Assembly (NCBI GenBank): GCA_963082975.1
Contig: OY720348.1
Location: 23,117,146 to 23,181,145 of the forward strand
DNA from: Labia minor
Lineage: Eukaryota; Arthropoda; Insecta; Dermaptera; Spongiphoridae
Direction: 5' to 3'
Length of the DNA: 64,000 nt
Under the pieces are notes generated by a model, which worked only from the letters and a program-made list of their open reading frames with translations, ran no database searches and was not told the DNA's origin. Made by a program: the position numbers and the translations under genes. Shown one piece after another: positions 10,948 to 23,300 of this stretch. The first letter of the stretch is position 1. Each line of letters starts with the position of its first letter.

Positions 10948-11640
10948 ATATATACTAATACTACTTTTATATTATTAGCTCACTAGATCTTGATCTATGC
11001 ACCAATTAGACCTTTTATAAACAATTCACTCATTCAAACCACCTATTACACAATTTTATTTTAACAATGTACTGATGTAATTCCTTATTTTAACTGTGCC
11101 ATTTTATCATCTACGGTTCATAAATTCTACGAAAATTCCAATTTTCAAACTTCCTAAATATCTCTCTTATATCAAATATACTAATTGTATAATTATATTA
11201 GTTATATTGATTTGATTATTATCGATACTTTTAAAAATTTATTTTTAATTTTAATAAAATAACAAGTAAATAAAATTATTTTTGAGTCTAATGTAGAGGT
11301 GGACAAACTTCCGACTGGTAGGATTGACATTCAATTACTTTATTCATTCGTGATCGATCTATTATTTATTTGACCTGCGCGATCGACACTGTATACCAAA
11401 CCCTGATCTAATTAAAAAAATACCTATAATAACTTAATTTTTAATTGATCTTCTGATAAATGAATGTTATTTTAAATTAAATTAACATATATGATTGTCA
11501 TACCCCCTATTCAAAGAGTAAGCAGTATTAGAAAATAAAAAAACAATTTTAAATAAAATGACAAATCAAGAAACATATTTTTTTAAATTTCAATTTAGTC
11601 ACCTCCCCTTGGCCCTTCCCCCTCTTCCCCCTTCTCTCTT
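10948..11640. other. Gene-free stretch
   Basis: AT-rich sequence with no coding region or recognised element. A pyrimidine-rich patch lies at 11600-11640. Confidence 0.4.
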
Positions 11641-11686
11641 AAACATGATTGAATTTTAGGTCGAGAGGTTGTTTTCAAGATGAACG

Positions 11687-11890
11687 ATTTTTTTTTTTTT
11701 TATTTTCGATGGGAATCCCCATCTAGGAATCTAACTGCAAGAGGGCCTCACTCGTATTTAATATGTGATGTTTCTATTTCCAATAAGGCGATTGGTGGGG
11801 AGAAGGCGTACCCTGCGAAGTCGCGGCGCCGCAAGATTCACGGCTGTCTCCTCGAGCCAAAGACTTCGACATCCGCTTTTGTGTCCCCCT
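11687..11890 (-). mobile_element. GC-rich retroposon-like insertion with poly(A)
   Basis: A roughly 190-bp GC-rich block (11705-11890) is abutted on its plus-strand left side by a T run (about 11687-11702). Read on the minus strand it is a GC-rich sequence ending in an AATAAA-like poly(A) tail. That is the layout of a processed retroposed RNA or SINE. I cannot identify the parent RNA. A TGGCTCGAGG string in it weakly resembles a Pol III A box. A 70-codon plus-strand frame covers it but has no recognised domain, so a coding reading is less likely. Confidence 0.35.
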
Positions 11891-12298
11891 AGTTATTATT
11901 TATGCGTTTTTCTTTATTTCCTCTACCGCCATCCAAATTCTATAACACGCCAACACTGAATAAAGTAAATATAAGCATTTTATTTATTATTTCAAACAGC
12001 AATAAAAATAAAGTTGAAACAAGTGTGCTCGTTAAAGAATTTCCACTTTTATTGGCTCTCAACGATTTCTTAACATTGAAAAAAAAAACAATAACAGATT
12101 TTTAATTTCTTCGATGGTATAAATTCTGATCACTTCCCTATTGGGCCAAATCTATTCCAAAATACGATTTATATGTCACACTTGTTGTTAAACTATAATT
12201 CAAATACATTTAATTAAATAAGTTAGAATCAATAAAAACTATTTGAAAAAAGTATATGTTAAAAAATGTATTATTAATTGATGTTTAATAACGGTAAA

Positions 12299-12330
12299 TA
12301 CCTGGTTCACCGAGCCACCGCTCAGTCAAT
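12299..12330 (-). repeat. Family F terminal hairpin fragment
   Basis: ACCTGGTTCACCGAGCCACCGCTCAGTCAAT is the inverse of the family F end (an ACCGAGC...GCTCGGT stem plus a CCAGGTA tip). Only this tip is present. It directly abuts the hairpin end of the family A copy beginning at 12339. Confidence 0.5.
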
Positions 12331-12338
12331 AAAAAAAG

Positions 12339-13151
12339 CTGGAGTGTCTCCCCTCGACTATCTCGCAATTAGAATTGGATTAAATAACATATATTATATT
12401 TAAATTAAAATTAATAAATAATATTTATTAAACCAGCGCATGTTTGGCTCTATGTTGATGGCACCACGTCACGAAAAATTAATTCTGGTACTTTCAGCGA
12501 TTCAATCAAGCTGAAATTCTATATATAGCAGTTTTATATAATTTTTAATCATGTGAAAAACTATCAAACATATATCTTTATTTTTACGGTCACTTTAGAA
12601 GGAAAAAAAATCAAAACGTTGTAGGTAATGACCCTCTTCTGGTTAAGCTACATTTTTCAAAAGTTGATAGAAAACTACGAATTTTGAATAATACCCGTAT
12701 ACCAAATTTCATGATTCTAGCTCAAACCGTTTTTGCGTAATCTTGTCTACATACACACACACATACCCACGATACGACACAACACGACGACATAGAAGCT
12801 TGTAAATATTAGAAAAAAATAAAAATAAAAATATAAATATTATAAACATTCTTTGAATTGTATTCTTTGCCCTGCTGAATGATAACATGTACATATCAAA
12901 TTTTAAAAAAATAATTTCTGCAGTTATTGATTAGATATTAATAAAATTTATAACTTATTTTCAAATAGAGATATGAAAGAATATTGTGATGTAATTTCAT
13001 CGAAATCTGTTGAGCCAAATTTAACGTCAGAATTTCCGGACAGACAGGCAGACAGACATGAAACATTCTAAAATCACTTTTTGATTCTAGAGATCATGAA
13101 ACGCGAAGATATGCAAAAAATTTTAAATTCTCAGTAATGTGCAGACAAAAA

Positions 13152-13193
<42 letters not shown>

Positions 13194-13723
13194 TCTTTTA
13201 TGTAGATAAATGTTGTTTTCATCGTCGGAATTAAATATTTTTTCTTTTTTTTTTTAACGTATTTTATTTATTTATTTCATTTTAATTCCTATTTTCTATC
13301 CAATGAATTTTACATTGTAGCTATCTGATGTTCAAAGAATACTTACCTTAAGTGGATGGCGAGGGTAGTAGCTTCTCTGGTTAGATGAGAAGATCGATGA
13401 GGGCGACCAATTATATGGTACATAGATGCCGTTTATACTCCCTCCTTAGTATTTTTTAGCTTTAAATAGTTATAATGCAAAGTCTATTGTAAAGATCATT
13501 TTAATTCAATTTTATGTATATACTTAAATATTCTCATGTCTTTTGTGAGTGTGTGTGGGGGGGGGGGGAAGGAAGTGTGACAGACTTCAACTTTGCAACT
13601 CTCCTGTCCAGACCAGTTGTCATATGTATTGTCATTAAAAATCATTCATCCTTAAAAATGAAAGGATGAGTGTTTTTAACATGTGAAATAATGAAAAAGA
13701 AAGTGAATGAGACGATGAAATCA
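12339..13723 (-). mobile_element. Family A copy 5 with extra cassette; 1.4-kb duplicate of 35672-37069
   Basis: It begins with the inverted hairpin terminus CTGGAGTGTCTCCCCTCGAC, continues as minus-strand family A to the (AC)n tract at about 12752-12765, then enters a cassette of about 950 bp. The cassette includes ACACGACGACATAGAAGCTT, the module C block (CATCGAAATCTGTTGAGCC, then GGACAGACAGGCAGACAGAC), a (TA)n tract at about 13157-13190, and a conserved AAGTGGATGGCGAGGGTAGT block. The whole stretch is near-identical to 35672-37069. The homology stops after GATGAAATCA. No coding region recognised. Confidence 0.6.
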
Positions 13724-14283
13724 AATGAAATGCAAATAATTGAGTGATCGATAAGAGTGATGAGGGGCAAGGGTTGTTGAATGGGATTATGTTTAAATCG
13801 TGGAATGAGGAGGGAGAGTGAGGGTGAGAGACGACAAAAATTTGAAAGAGAGGAATAAACATAATTTAATTAAAATTAAATTAAATAACAATTAAAATAA
13901 AAAAAAAAACATGAAATACATTTGTAATTTATTTATGTAATGAATGCCCTGATACAATTATAAATAATTAAAACAAAAAATTAATAATAATAATAATAAT
14001 AAATGTGCTGTTTTTTATTGTGTTCTTTTTTTTAACAAGGATTCTTTATAATTGCTGATATTTTGAGAATGAAGTTTTCCACCTTCATCTGTTCCTTCGA
14101 TAATGTATCTCCCTCTTTCGTTTTATTTGAAATTCAGCTCACCATTCGCAAGTAAAAATGTTTTCGTTGATGGCAACTAGATATTAGAAAATATAATATA
14201 ACGTGTCACTATAAAATAGAAGTAATTTTTTTTTTTTTAACAATCAAGATATATTTATTCTTATTATGCTAGCTAAAATTGTA
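13724..14283. other. Gene-free stretch
   Basis: Purine-rich at 13724-13860 on the plus strand, then AT-rich with an ATA/TAA run at 13983-14001. It continues beyond the duplicated cassette and is not present at the second locus. No gene recognised. Confidence 0.4.
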
Positions 14284-14520
14284 GTACCTGGGACACCGAG
14301 CTCTCGCTCAACCATTTAAATAATATTGATATACAATTCTTTAATTATTTATTACAATTATTAAATGTTACATCATTGCATCAATCTGATTAAAATGAGT
14401 ATTAATAGCTGATTCACAGACTCGCCATTCAAATAATTTAAAAGAACATAAATTTAAAAAAAATAGTCATAAAATATACACCCCTTAAACGTACGTATTA
14501 ATGAACTGCAAGACAGAAAA
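14284..14520 (-). mobile_element. Family F element, partial copy
   Basis: Read on the minus strand: TATGACTATTTTTTTTAAAT, TGTTCTTTTAAATTATTTGA, then a tip with GAGCGAGAGCTC and CCAGGTAC. The same blocks in the same order occur at 19575-19731 and 17570-17748. Its distal part (TTAATACGTACGTTTAAGG) lies at the high-coordinate end. Confidence 0.5.
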
Positions 14521-14587
14521 GAATGGCCTTAAAAATTATTTATAAGAGACAATTTAGCTATGCTGCTTTTATGCTTTCCTTAGATCA

Positions 14588-15120
14588 TACCTGGTACATT
14601 ATTAGATCATGAGCCTCCGCTTGATCATTAAAAAAAATGATTCCTAATTATCGAATTTGGCTGGTAACACTAATAACTTGTTCACCGAGTCACCATTCCA
14701 ATAATTTAAAAGAACTTAAATGACTAATAAAACATAGACTCCTTAAACGTATGTATTAATGCACCGAAAAACAGAAAAGTAGACCTGTTGATATAAAATG
14801 TATATATTTTCGTAATTTTGATTTATTTATATGTATATATAGATAAAAAGGTTTTTCTCTGGACATTGCTGTGAATTTAATGACCTCTAGAATCCAAGAG
14901 TGACTTTAGAATTTTGCATGACTGTCGGTTTGGAAATTTTGACGGTGTAGAGTCAAAATTGACTGAACCGATTAAAGGAGGATCTGGCTGTGACGTCAAG
15001 AAGGGTTGTGACGTCATATACATTTAAATTAAGAAAAAACTAATGAAGATGATTTTTCCCATGATCAATAAAACTCGATTTTTCTTTATAAATACTATCT
15101 ATAATGTAAATTTCAAAAAA
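14588..15120 (-). mobile_element. Family F element, long copy
   Basis: Minus-strand order: ATTAGTTTTTTCTTAATTTA; paired palindromes TATGACGTCACA ... TTGACGTCACAGCC (14985-15020); a module C-like block (AATCGGTTCAGTCAATTTTG, CTTGGATTCTAGAGGTCATT); GGTGCATTAATACATACGTT; AAGTTCTTTTAAATTATTGG; and a hairpin tip near 14588-14640 ending ACCAGGTAT. The shared TGACGTCA pair links it to family B. Length is about 530 bp. Non-coding. Confidence 0.5.
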
Positions 15121-16060
15121 AAATCGATCGACCCATTTATCCATTTATCCATTTATTTGTCAATTTATTCAACTCATTTTTAATTTATATTTATAAAAAA
15201 GTATGCACATCTCTTAGTATTATAGTGGAAATTAAATTGCTATGCCCTAATTAATATATACAATGATTTTATATATAATATACGAGTATAGTATGGAATA
15301 TATAGAATAGACGATTCTTCTATTTTATTAATAAAATTACTATAAGAGTATCAAGTTTATTTGTAAATAATTTTCTTTTTATTATTTTTGTACGAGGATA
15401 TATTTTTATTTATTTATGTATTGATTTATTCCATACCTCGTCTTTTGGGAGAGCTTTGAAAATTTCAATTTCTAATTTTTTTAAAAAAAAATAAACTTTG
15501 TTTCTATTTATTGTCCACCTGAGACGATAATCAATCAGAATGACTGGCAAACGTTCACCAACCGCCCGGTTGGTAAATACTATTGTATAATAATAATAAT
15601 AATGAGAAAATATAGAAAACGCAAGCAAATTTTTACTCAATAATTTTACTTTTAAAAAATTGAAGAATTTAATTAATAGGGTTTATTTTAATAATTAATA
15701 AAAATTGATCAATGATTAACAATTTCGAATAATTAAAAAAAAATAATTAGAAATTTAACAATTTTAAAAATTACGAAATGTCTTTTTCATTTCTAATTGC
15801 AAATTTTCTTGAGTTTGTACGAAGCATTCATTTTCAGACTTTATACACTATCGGTTCTCGTTCTTTGTCTTCCGCCACCACATTCATCATATGCTTTTAC
15901 AAGCAATCAATGAGTTTCAGATGTATTTTTTTCAACTTTTGTAAAGTAGAACCATTGTCACACAACTTGATATTTTTGCAGGGAAAAAAAAATTCTGAAA
16001 TGATGTCAACAACTTTAAGGATATTTGGTTAGCAAATATCCTGTTACTGATGAATGAAAG
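15121..16060. other. Gene-free stretch
   Basis: AT-rich with short tandem ATCCATTT units near 15133-15160. Open frames at 15410-15640 (minus) and 15778-16032 (plus, 84 codons) show no domain I recognise and no supporting splice context. Confidence 0.4.
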
Positions 16061-16065
16061 GACAG

Positions 16066-16235
16066 GGCCCATTTAATCGGTTGCCGCCTAAGTAGGGTAG
16101 GATTGTTGTACGATCAGTTTCTCTCAACCGTTACTTGGATTTTCTCAATCGGATGCAGCTATATCTTATTAAAGGGGAAGTTCCCTTGCCTTATCCAGGG
16201 ATCGAACCTGAGTCCAGTGCCCATGCTAACTTTTT
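16066..16235 (-). repeat. Dispersed repeat E, copy 2, with T-arm-like motif
   Basis: It contains TTTAATCGGTTGCCGCCTAA, GATCAGTTTCTCTCAACCG and TTGGATTTTCTCAATCGG, matching copies at 1988 and 60466. On the minus strand at about 16195-16215 it contains TCAGGTTCGATCCCTGG. This matches the Pol III B-box consensus and folds as a 5-bp stem with the 7-nt loop TTCGATC, as in a tRNA T arm. A complete tRNA cannot be folded. A tRNA-derived SINE is the likeliest reading. Confidence 0.45.
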
Positions 16236-17569
16236 AACAAACATTTATACTCATATTTTTTTTTTTGATCCCATGCATTTTGCATATAATTATATAATGA
16301 AACTTTTAATTCAAAATTAATAGTAAATTAATATAATAAAATTTATTTTATTTTTTTATAAATTATGTATTTATTATTTGTATATGTAATTAAAAAAAAA
16401 TATTTTTTGGTTGATACTACCTATCCTAGAATCTTAAAAGATAAAATATATAAATTAGTAATAGATAATTGAGAAATCAAAAAGTAAATCTAAAGTATCA
16501 CCTAAAAAGATATTAAATAAGTAGATTAATAGACAAAAGCATTGAAAAATAATTAGAATAGACAAAAAACAATTATATTATAATTTTAAGTAAAAAATAA
16601 AAACAGAAAAAATATATAGTAAGACTTTAAGAAATATTTTGATGGGTAACGGGTAGTCTCTTCTCTATGATCCCAATAGAAAAGATTTCTACTTCAGGGA
16701 GTAGCGTCCCTGCCCTCACGTGAGCTCATGATTCCTTTCTTGCATAGGAGGGGAATCATGTCCTTTACCCAGTGGCTCCTTTCCATCCATTCCCTTACTC
16801 TTACTCTTCCCTCCTCCCTTGATCCTTCAAAAAATCAAGTTTATTTGGATGAAGGAGAATATCTAGCATAGATTCATTGAAAAGAAAAAAAAAATGAAAT
16901 CTTGACCTATTGGAGACTCTTATATAAGAGTCTCCTATATATGCTGTTTACGCCAATCTCCCAATCAGCAAAACCTCGTAAATTCACGAGTGAGACACAT
17001 CTTATAAGTGCCTCTGAGAGGACCCACCTCTCCAAGCTTATTACTATTACAAAATTTGGAACTCCTATTTATTGTACTCTTTGGAGAATTAGACAAACAG
17101 ATCTATTCAATGTTTTTCCGTTTATTAAAATTTTTGACTAAATTCTGTAGATTGTAACCAAAACAAATCTATTGAACAGAATTTTAGCCAGATTCTAAAT
17201 AAAATTGATTTTTAGTGTCATTAAATGGAAATTTTTAATTAATTTTAATATCGGTTTATTTTTACAGTTCAAAAAAAATATTGCCTTATAACAACAGATA
17301 AAACCTATACGAATAGATTCATTATGAAACGTAGATTCAATTTTACTAGTATTATATAATTTTACGGTGCTTCGTTAATTAAATATTAATTATTGAATTT
17401 TGACAGATTGAAAAGATTAGCCGCCATGTCGATTGGCGGGCACCTCAAATGATTTGCTTATCCGTGACCTTGAAGGGGACGAATCTCTTGCCTACCCCCA
17501 ATGGATAAGATTAAACTGCTTTTGGCCTCATTTCCCTAATACACGCTTGCTATATACTAACATACTCTA
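16236..17569. other. Gene-free stretch
   Basis: Mostly AT-rich. Two less biased patches lie at 16640-16860 and 17400-17530. The second has AAGGGGACGAATCTCTTGCC, reminiscent of repeat E. A 79-codon frame at 16902-17141 has no recognised domain. No gene supported. Confidence 0.4.
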
Positions 17570-17748
17570 CATTAATTTTACATATTCTGACTATTTTTTT
17601 CTTTAATTTATGTTCTTTTAGATTATTTGAAATTATTTCATATATATTGTCGTTTATTTATAAATAATAATCTGTATCTTAAATATTCATAGTTCATAAG
17701 GAAGAATTTTTTTTAAAATACCGAGCGACGGCTCGGTGAACCAGGTAC
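17570..17748 (+). mobile_element. Family F element, 3' part
   Basis: It contains TTATGTTCTTTTAGATTATT, the GGAAGAATTTTTTTTAAAAT block and the terminal hairpin ACCGAGC-GACG-GCTCGGT (17720-17737), ending GAACCAGGTAC. It is a 3' fragment of the family seen in fuller form at 19250-19731. Confidence 0.55.
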
Positions 17749-18036
17749 TTTGCATTAAATTTGTAAAATAAATTCATTGAGGGAGTTCTGTAAAGAGCAG
17801 AACAAATCACATTTTTCAAACGAACTTTTAGTGGTGTCGCTGCAATCTTTGTTTTTGTTTTTTTTTTCTTATTTATTTGCAAAATCGAGGTTATAATCTT
17901 GAAAAACACCTTAATATTTCCCCAGAATTATTGTTATATATTAGGAATTCATTCGATTGATTTTATTACTTTTTTATTTATTTATTTCTATTCTCCCGAC
18001 ATCCCCTTTCAATAATTCGTGTTCAATAATTTTATA

Positions 18037-18610
18037 TCGGCGTGGAGAGGAAAAGGATTGAATCTTGGGTGGGAGTGAACCAGGACAAGTAGAACAAAGC
18101 CTATATTTTAATGAAGGGGTTTAGATGCGAACAAGATCGCTTATAATTAGGTTATTTGAAAGTAGAAGACTTATGTATCATTAGCAAAGGGACGGTGATT
18201 GGCTTCTGAGGTTGAGTCTAAGCGTTCCATTGATAGTGCCCTAGGGGTAGCATACTTAATAGTGATTTTCAAATTTACTTTAATTGGTTTAATGTTCATT
18301 AATATTGTTAAAAACAGGAATATAAACCTATTAATTGATGTTTTAGAAACTTAATTAATAATTCAAACTATTTTATAACTACTATTATCTATATAATTTG
18401 TTACCTGTATAATTTAGCGATTAAATCAAGTATAAGAAGGTCTTGTGAGATTTTTTTTTTCTTTTCTTCTTGTTTGAATTTGTATTTATTAATTTTATAT
18501 TGGAATGGAGAGGAAAAAAATTGCATTTTGGGTGGGAAAGAATCAGGACATGTAGAACAATGCCAACATTTTAATGAAAGGGGTTTAGATGAGAAAAATA
18601 TCGTTTATAT
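18037..18610. repeat. Pair of diverged direct repeats
   Basis: About 115 bp at 18037-18150 (TATCGGCGTGGAGAGGAAAA ... GAAGGGGTTTAGATGCGAAC) recurs at 18497-18610 (TATTGGAATGGAGAGGAAAA ... GAAAGGGGTTTAGATGAGAA), roughly 460 bp apart in the same orientation. Shared internal strings include CTTGGGTGGGA/TTTGGGTGGGA and AGTAGAACAA/TGTAGAACAA. It is not an LTR pair I recognise. Probably a local duplication or two copies of a low-copy repeat. Confidence 0.55.
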
Positions 18611-18619
18611 TTGTTTTTT

Positions 18620-19137
18620 TTTATATATATATATTTTCTAATCACTTCTTCAATTAAAAAGTTTTAGTTATTTTTCTTATATTTATTTACTATTTACCAA
18701 TCTCTCTGGTGCTAATGAACTCGAATGATCTTGATCTTAACGATCGCATTGGTAGTTGAAGTTCAGTACTAGCGGAACGGGAGGGGGTATTAAAATTAAT
18801 CTGAAAACTAAACTGGTTCTCTCTTTGCTTAATATTAATCATAGTATCAAGCCATCAGATAATATTTATCAAAAAAAAAGATTAGCTTATATATATATAT
18901 ATATATATTTGTAGGAATTCTTTAATCGTTTAATAAACCAAAATTATATAAATACATAAGATAACAATTCAAATTCTTAATAATTATTTTTGGTTCGTAA
19001 TTCCTTGAAAATCTTTCTTCTCTTCCGTATAGTCTAACTCCAATTCATTAATTAATCAACAACTGATCTAGTCTGCCGTTTCCCTAGCAACTTTCCCCCC
19101 CCACTCGTTACTCTTCTCCTGCCTGGTGACGTCATCC

Positions 19138-19172
<35 letters not shown>

Positions 19173-19249
19173 TATCTTATTATACTAGGAAAAAATTATA
19201 TATATATATATATATATATTTGAAATATTAAATCGCTCGAAGAATTTTT
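18620..19249. other. Gene-free stretch with AT microsatellites
   Basis: (TA)n runs lie near 18890-18910, 19141-19170 and 19198-19220. A GACGTCATCCCAC string just before the second run resembles the family B/F palindrome module. No coding region recognised. Confidence 0.4.
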
Positions 19250-19731
19250 TTTAAAATTTACATCATAGATAATTTTTATAAAGAAAAATTGTATTAGTTT
19301 CAGCCTATTATTAGTTTTTTCTTAATTTAAAATAGGAAATTTAAATGATGTCAGCAACTACATCAGACAGCGCTTCTACATATTTTTAAATTATTTGAAA
19401 TTATTTCAGAACGTTTATTAGTTTTTGTTTAATTAAAATAAGAAATTTAAATGACGTCAGCAACTACGTCATACAGTGCCTCCTAAAATACAAAATATTA
19501 TAAACATAAATAAATTCAAATTACGAAATATATATTATGTTATATCCACAGGCCATATTTTTTTTTATTTTTCAGTGCATTAATATGTAAGCTTAAAGGC
19601 TGTATGTCTTATGACTATTTTTTTTTAAATTTATGTTCTTTTAAATTATTTGAAATATTATCAGCCAAACCCACTAATAAGGAATAATTTTTTTTAATGA
19701 CCGAGCGGCGGCGGCTCGGTGAGCCAGGTAC
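19250..19731 (+). mobile_element. Family F element, near-complete copy
   Basis: Order: two tandem ATTAGTTTTT-type blocks, each followed by a paired half-palindrome (GATGTCAGCAACTACATCA at about 19347; GACGTCAGCAACTACGTCA at about 19454); TTATATCCACAGGCCATATT; CAGTGCATTAATATGTAAGC; TTATGTTCTTTTAAATTATT; then the terminal hairpin ACCGAGC...GCTCGGT (19700-19720) and tip GAGCCAGGTAC. Non-coding, with an architecture comparable to family B. Confidence 0.55.
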
Positions 19732-20304
19732 TATATACCTATATATAATTATAATAGCATTTTAAATTATTTCTATTATTTCGCTATTTATAAACTTAAA
19801 TTAAAACCACTACAAATTTATTTATTTTTTCAAATTATTTTTTAATTTAATTTAATAATTTTGATATAATTATTTAATTTATTATTTTTTTGCTATATTG
19901 AATCTTTAAAAATTTCGAAATTAGTAATAAAAAAATAAAGTAATTTTTACTTCATTGAGATGGATGATAATTCTACAAAATATTGTATAGTATAAAATTT
20001 TAAAAAATAAGGATCACACACACACAATTTTATAAAGTTTATCATAATTTGTTATTAAAATAATTTTATTCTTTTAAATTATATAGTTATACTTATAATA
20101 CTATATAGAAAGTTAAAAATATACATCTAATTTTTAATTTTTTTCTTTTATCACAAATATATAAATTTTAATGATTATTTTTAATCAATTATAAAAATAA
20201 CTTAAAATATATTTGTATTTAAATAATTATATATTATGTAATTAGATTCTTAGTTATTTTGTTCTTTAAATGGTTAAGACTATTTGAGATTTATATTGAT
20301 AATT

Positions 20305-23300
20305 TCAGCTTTCAAGATATTCATTTTTGTTGCTTCGATAAGCATTCGGATTTTCAGAAATTCTTTCTTTCATATCTTTTTGTAGTTCTTCTTTGGTTGC
20401 TTCCTTTAATGCCTTTCCTTTGCCATAAAAAATATCCTCAGTATAGATTCGATCTTTTTGCCTGTAGGTGCCATGTAACTGTAAAAATGGATTATATTAA
20501 TTTTATTAAATTGTGAAATATAAAAAAATAAAAACAATAATATTAATTATTTATTTACTTTATCCCAGATATAAATATTGAATCCGAAATTCACGTGGAA
20601 GTATTGATGGTGGTTATCATGGAAGATCGCATCAGGTTGCCATGGCTGCCACCAAAATGATTTAAAATTAATTCCTGAATGATCAATTATACCATGATAA
20701 TAAGTGTATAACGCCACTCCATAAAATGGAACTAAAAAGCACAAAAATTATATCAGTATTAATAAAAAAAACATGATAAATTATTAATTATTATGTAAAT
20801 ATTTAATTTGCTAAAAAGGATTAAATAAAGGAAGCGGATACAAATATTGGTATGTTTCCATCTTTGTGAAATAATAATATTCTGTAGTTGTGTGTTATCT
20901 TATAATAAAACATATTGCCAACCTTTTTTCGCCCATTCGAACCACCTGTTCAACCTATCATAATCTTTATTTTATTTTAACTACAGTAGAACCTTGATAT
21001 GTTAAAGTCTAAAGAAACACAAAATATTTTAAGTTATAGAGGTTTTAAGTTATCAAGGTCTATGTTAGGGATAGATTAATAGCATTTTTTTAAAGGCTAA
21101 ATCATGTCGTTTCTTAAAATTCTCTAACCAGCCATTGCTGGTTTTAAAATTTTGGATTTTCAGCGAATTAGAGAACTCTTCAACTTTTTCTTTCAGTATG
21201 GGTCCACTAAAACTGATGTTTTTGTTTCGACACTGTTTGAACCACGTAAACAAACATTGTTCTAAATTAGGGAATTCGGCAATTTTTTGTCTTTTACATT
21301 GAAGAATTTCTCCTGATTCTTGTTTCTTCAAGATTTCAGCTTCTGAGGACCAATACAGAGATTACTTATTTAAGTTCTAGAGATTGCGTATTTTAAGTTA
21401 TTGAGGTTTTGGGCTCTAATGGGAAGGGAACATATTATTTTTTGAAGTTATAGAGGTTTTTAAGTTACCGAGGTTTGAGTTATTGAGGTTCTACTATAGT
21501 ATGTTTGGGGATTCATTATACAATCTTCCTCATTCTTCTCTAATTTTATCTTTTATCTTTCTATGACAAATCTAATGGTAGTATTAGTTCCAAGAATTCT
21601 TCGGAGTTTCGGAAAACAGTATATCCAAAATCTTTCACCCACTCAACCCAAAATACCTATATGGTCTCTTGGTCACATAGACTAAGACCCAGAATCCCAA
21701 AAATTTCCCTTCTAATAAAACTTGAATATGGCGCCATTATGGGCGCCAAAACGTCGAGCCTCAAATATCACAATTAAACGTGAAAATAACCCGGAAATAA
21801 TTTTTCATAATAATAAACACTTTTACGGAAACCTAAACGAACATATATATATATATATGTATGTATATAACTTATTTATCCATAATGTGATGGAAAATAG
21901 TTCAATTAACTTAATATAAAACGAAATTCTCTATCTATCCGATGTAGGATTAAATGTAAAAAAAAATGTCAGCAATTTTCAACTCTACCAATTCCATTGC
22001 AAATAGACCGCGAGGCAATAGGAACAACCATTGTAAAAAAATTCCCAAGACATTACTAAAGATGGAAGAATATTGCCTTCTACTCGATTAAATAAAAAAA
22101 AAAAATTTAAAAAAAAGTTATATATAAATTTATTTTAATTCGATTTCATATAATCTATTTGTATTTTTTATATGTCATATATAAGTTAACAATTTATTTT
22201 TCCATACAAAAATGTAAATATTCATAAAAATTGATTAATTATATTAATTGGATTATTTCTCGAGTTTATGTAATTATTTTCTGAACTGATGGAATTTTTT
22301 ACAATTTTTTTTTTTAAAAAAAGTTATCGAGATTTTATTAAATAAATTCTTACTTGGATGAATAGGAATGATAAAGATTGGTAGTAGTAGTGAAATTTGT
22401 ATATGCATTATTTCAACTGGGTGAATGGCAGTAACTGAGAAGGCGGTTGGCTGTTTGTATTTATGGTGAAGTTTGTGGAAATGTTTATAAAGAAACGGAA
22501 TGTGATAAATACGATGAAGCCAATAAGTCAGATAATCCTAAAAAAAAAAATAAATAACAAATTAGATGGTAGGATGACAGAATTATTTTTTTTTTTTTAA
22601 ATAATGGAGAATCAAAATTTTTGTAGATTAATAAATATAACGTTTTACTCTTCAATAATCTATTTAAAAAAATTAATCAATAATTAAAAAAAAATTTCTA
22701 AATTTTTTAAAATTGAGTCTATAATAGTATAATTTCATTAATTATTTTCTCAATGTTAGGCTACTATAGAAGAGAACACTAATTATATTTTGGTAGGCAA
22801 AACGCAGAATGAAGGCAATGGAATGTTGCTGTGAGAAATTTATTCAAAATTTGAGACTGTTGATAAATTGTTTAAGGCCCAACAACAGTTTAATGAAAAT
22901 CTTGAAAAATACCATATTTTTTTCAAAAGTTTATGCAAGCATACGCTACAAAATCAATAACCCTGCTGTTTTCTTGCCTACCAGTCACGTCAGCGTGATC
23001 CCTCCTATATATCCTTTCACTCTTTTTACTCTAAAAATTACTTAATACTAATAATAATTGAATAAATTCTAAAGAAAATTAATTTGTTCAACTTAACTTA
23101 TTTATTCAAAATTAACATATTATACTTTCCTTTTATATTTTTTGTTTTAATTTTCATCAAATAACATCAATTTAAATCACATAATAATATTAAGTGTGTA
23201 TGTAACATAATGAACTTTTGAACTTGAGGCCAAGGGTACATATCTTCAACTTCACAAAAATTTATAATTCCTATTTGATAATTAATTAATTTAATAAAAT

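Noticed and set aside
20065-20070. AATAAA on the minus strand downstream of the hydroxylase stop as its poly(A) signal
   Set aside because: It is about 235 bp beyond the stop in very AT-rich DNA where the hexamer is expected by chance. There is no supporting downstream element.
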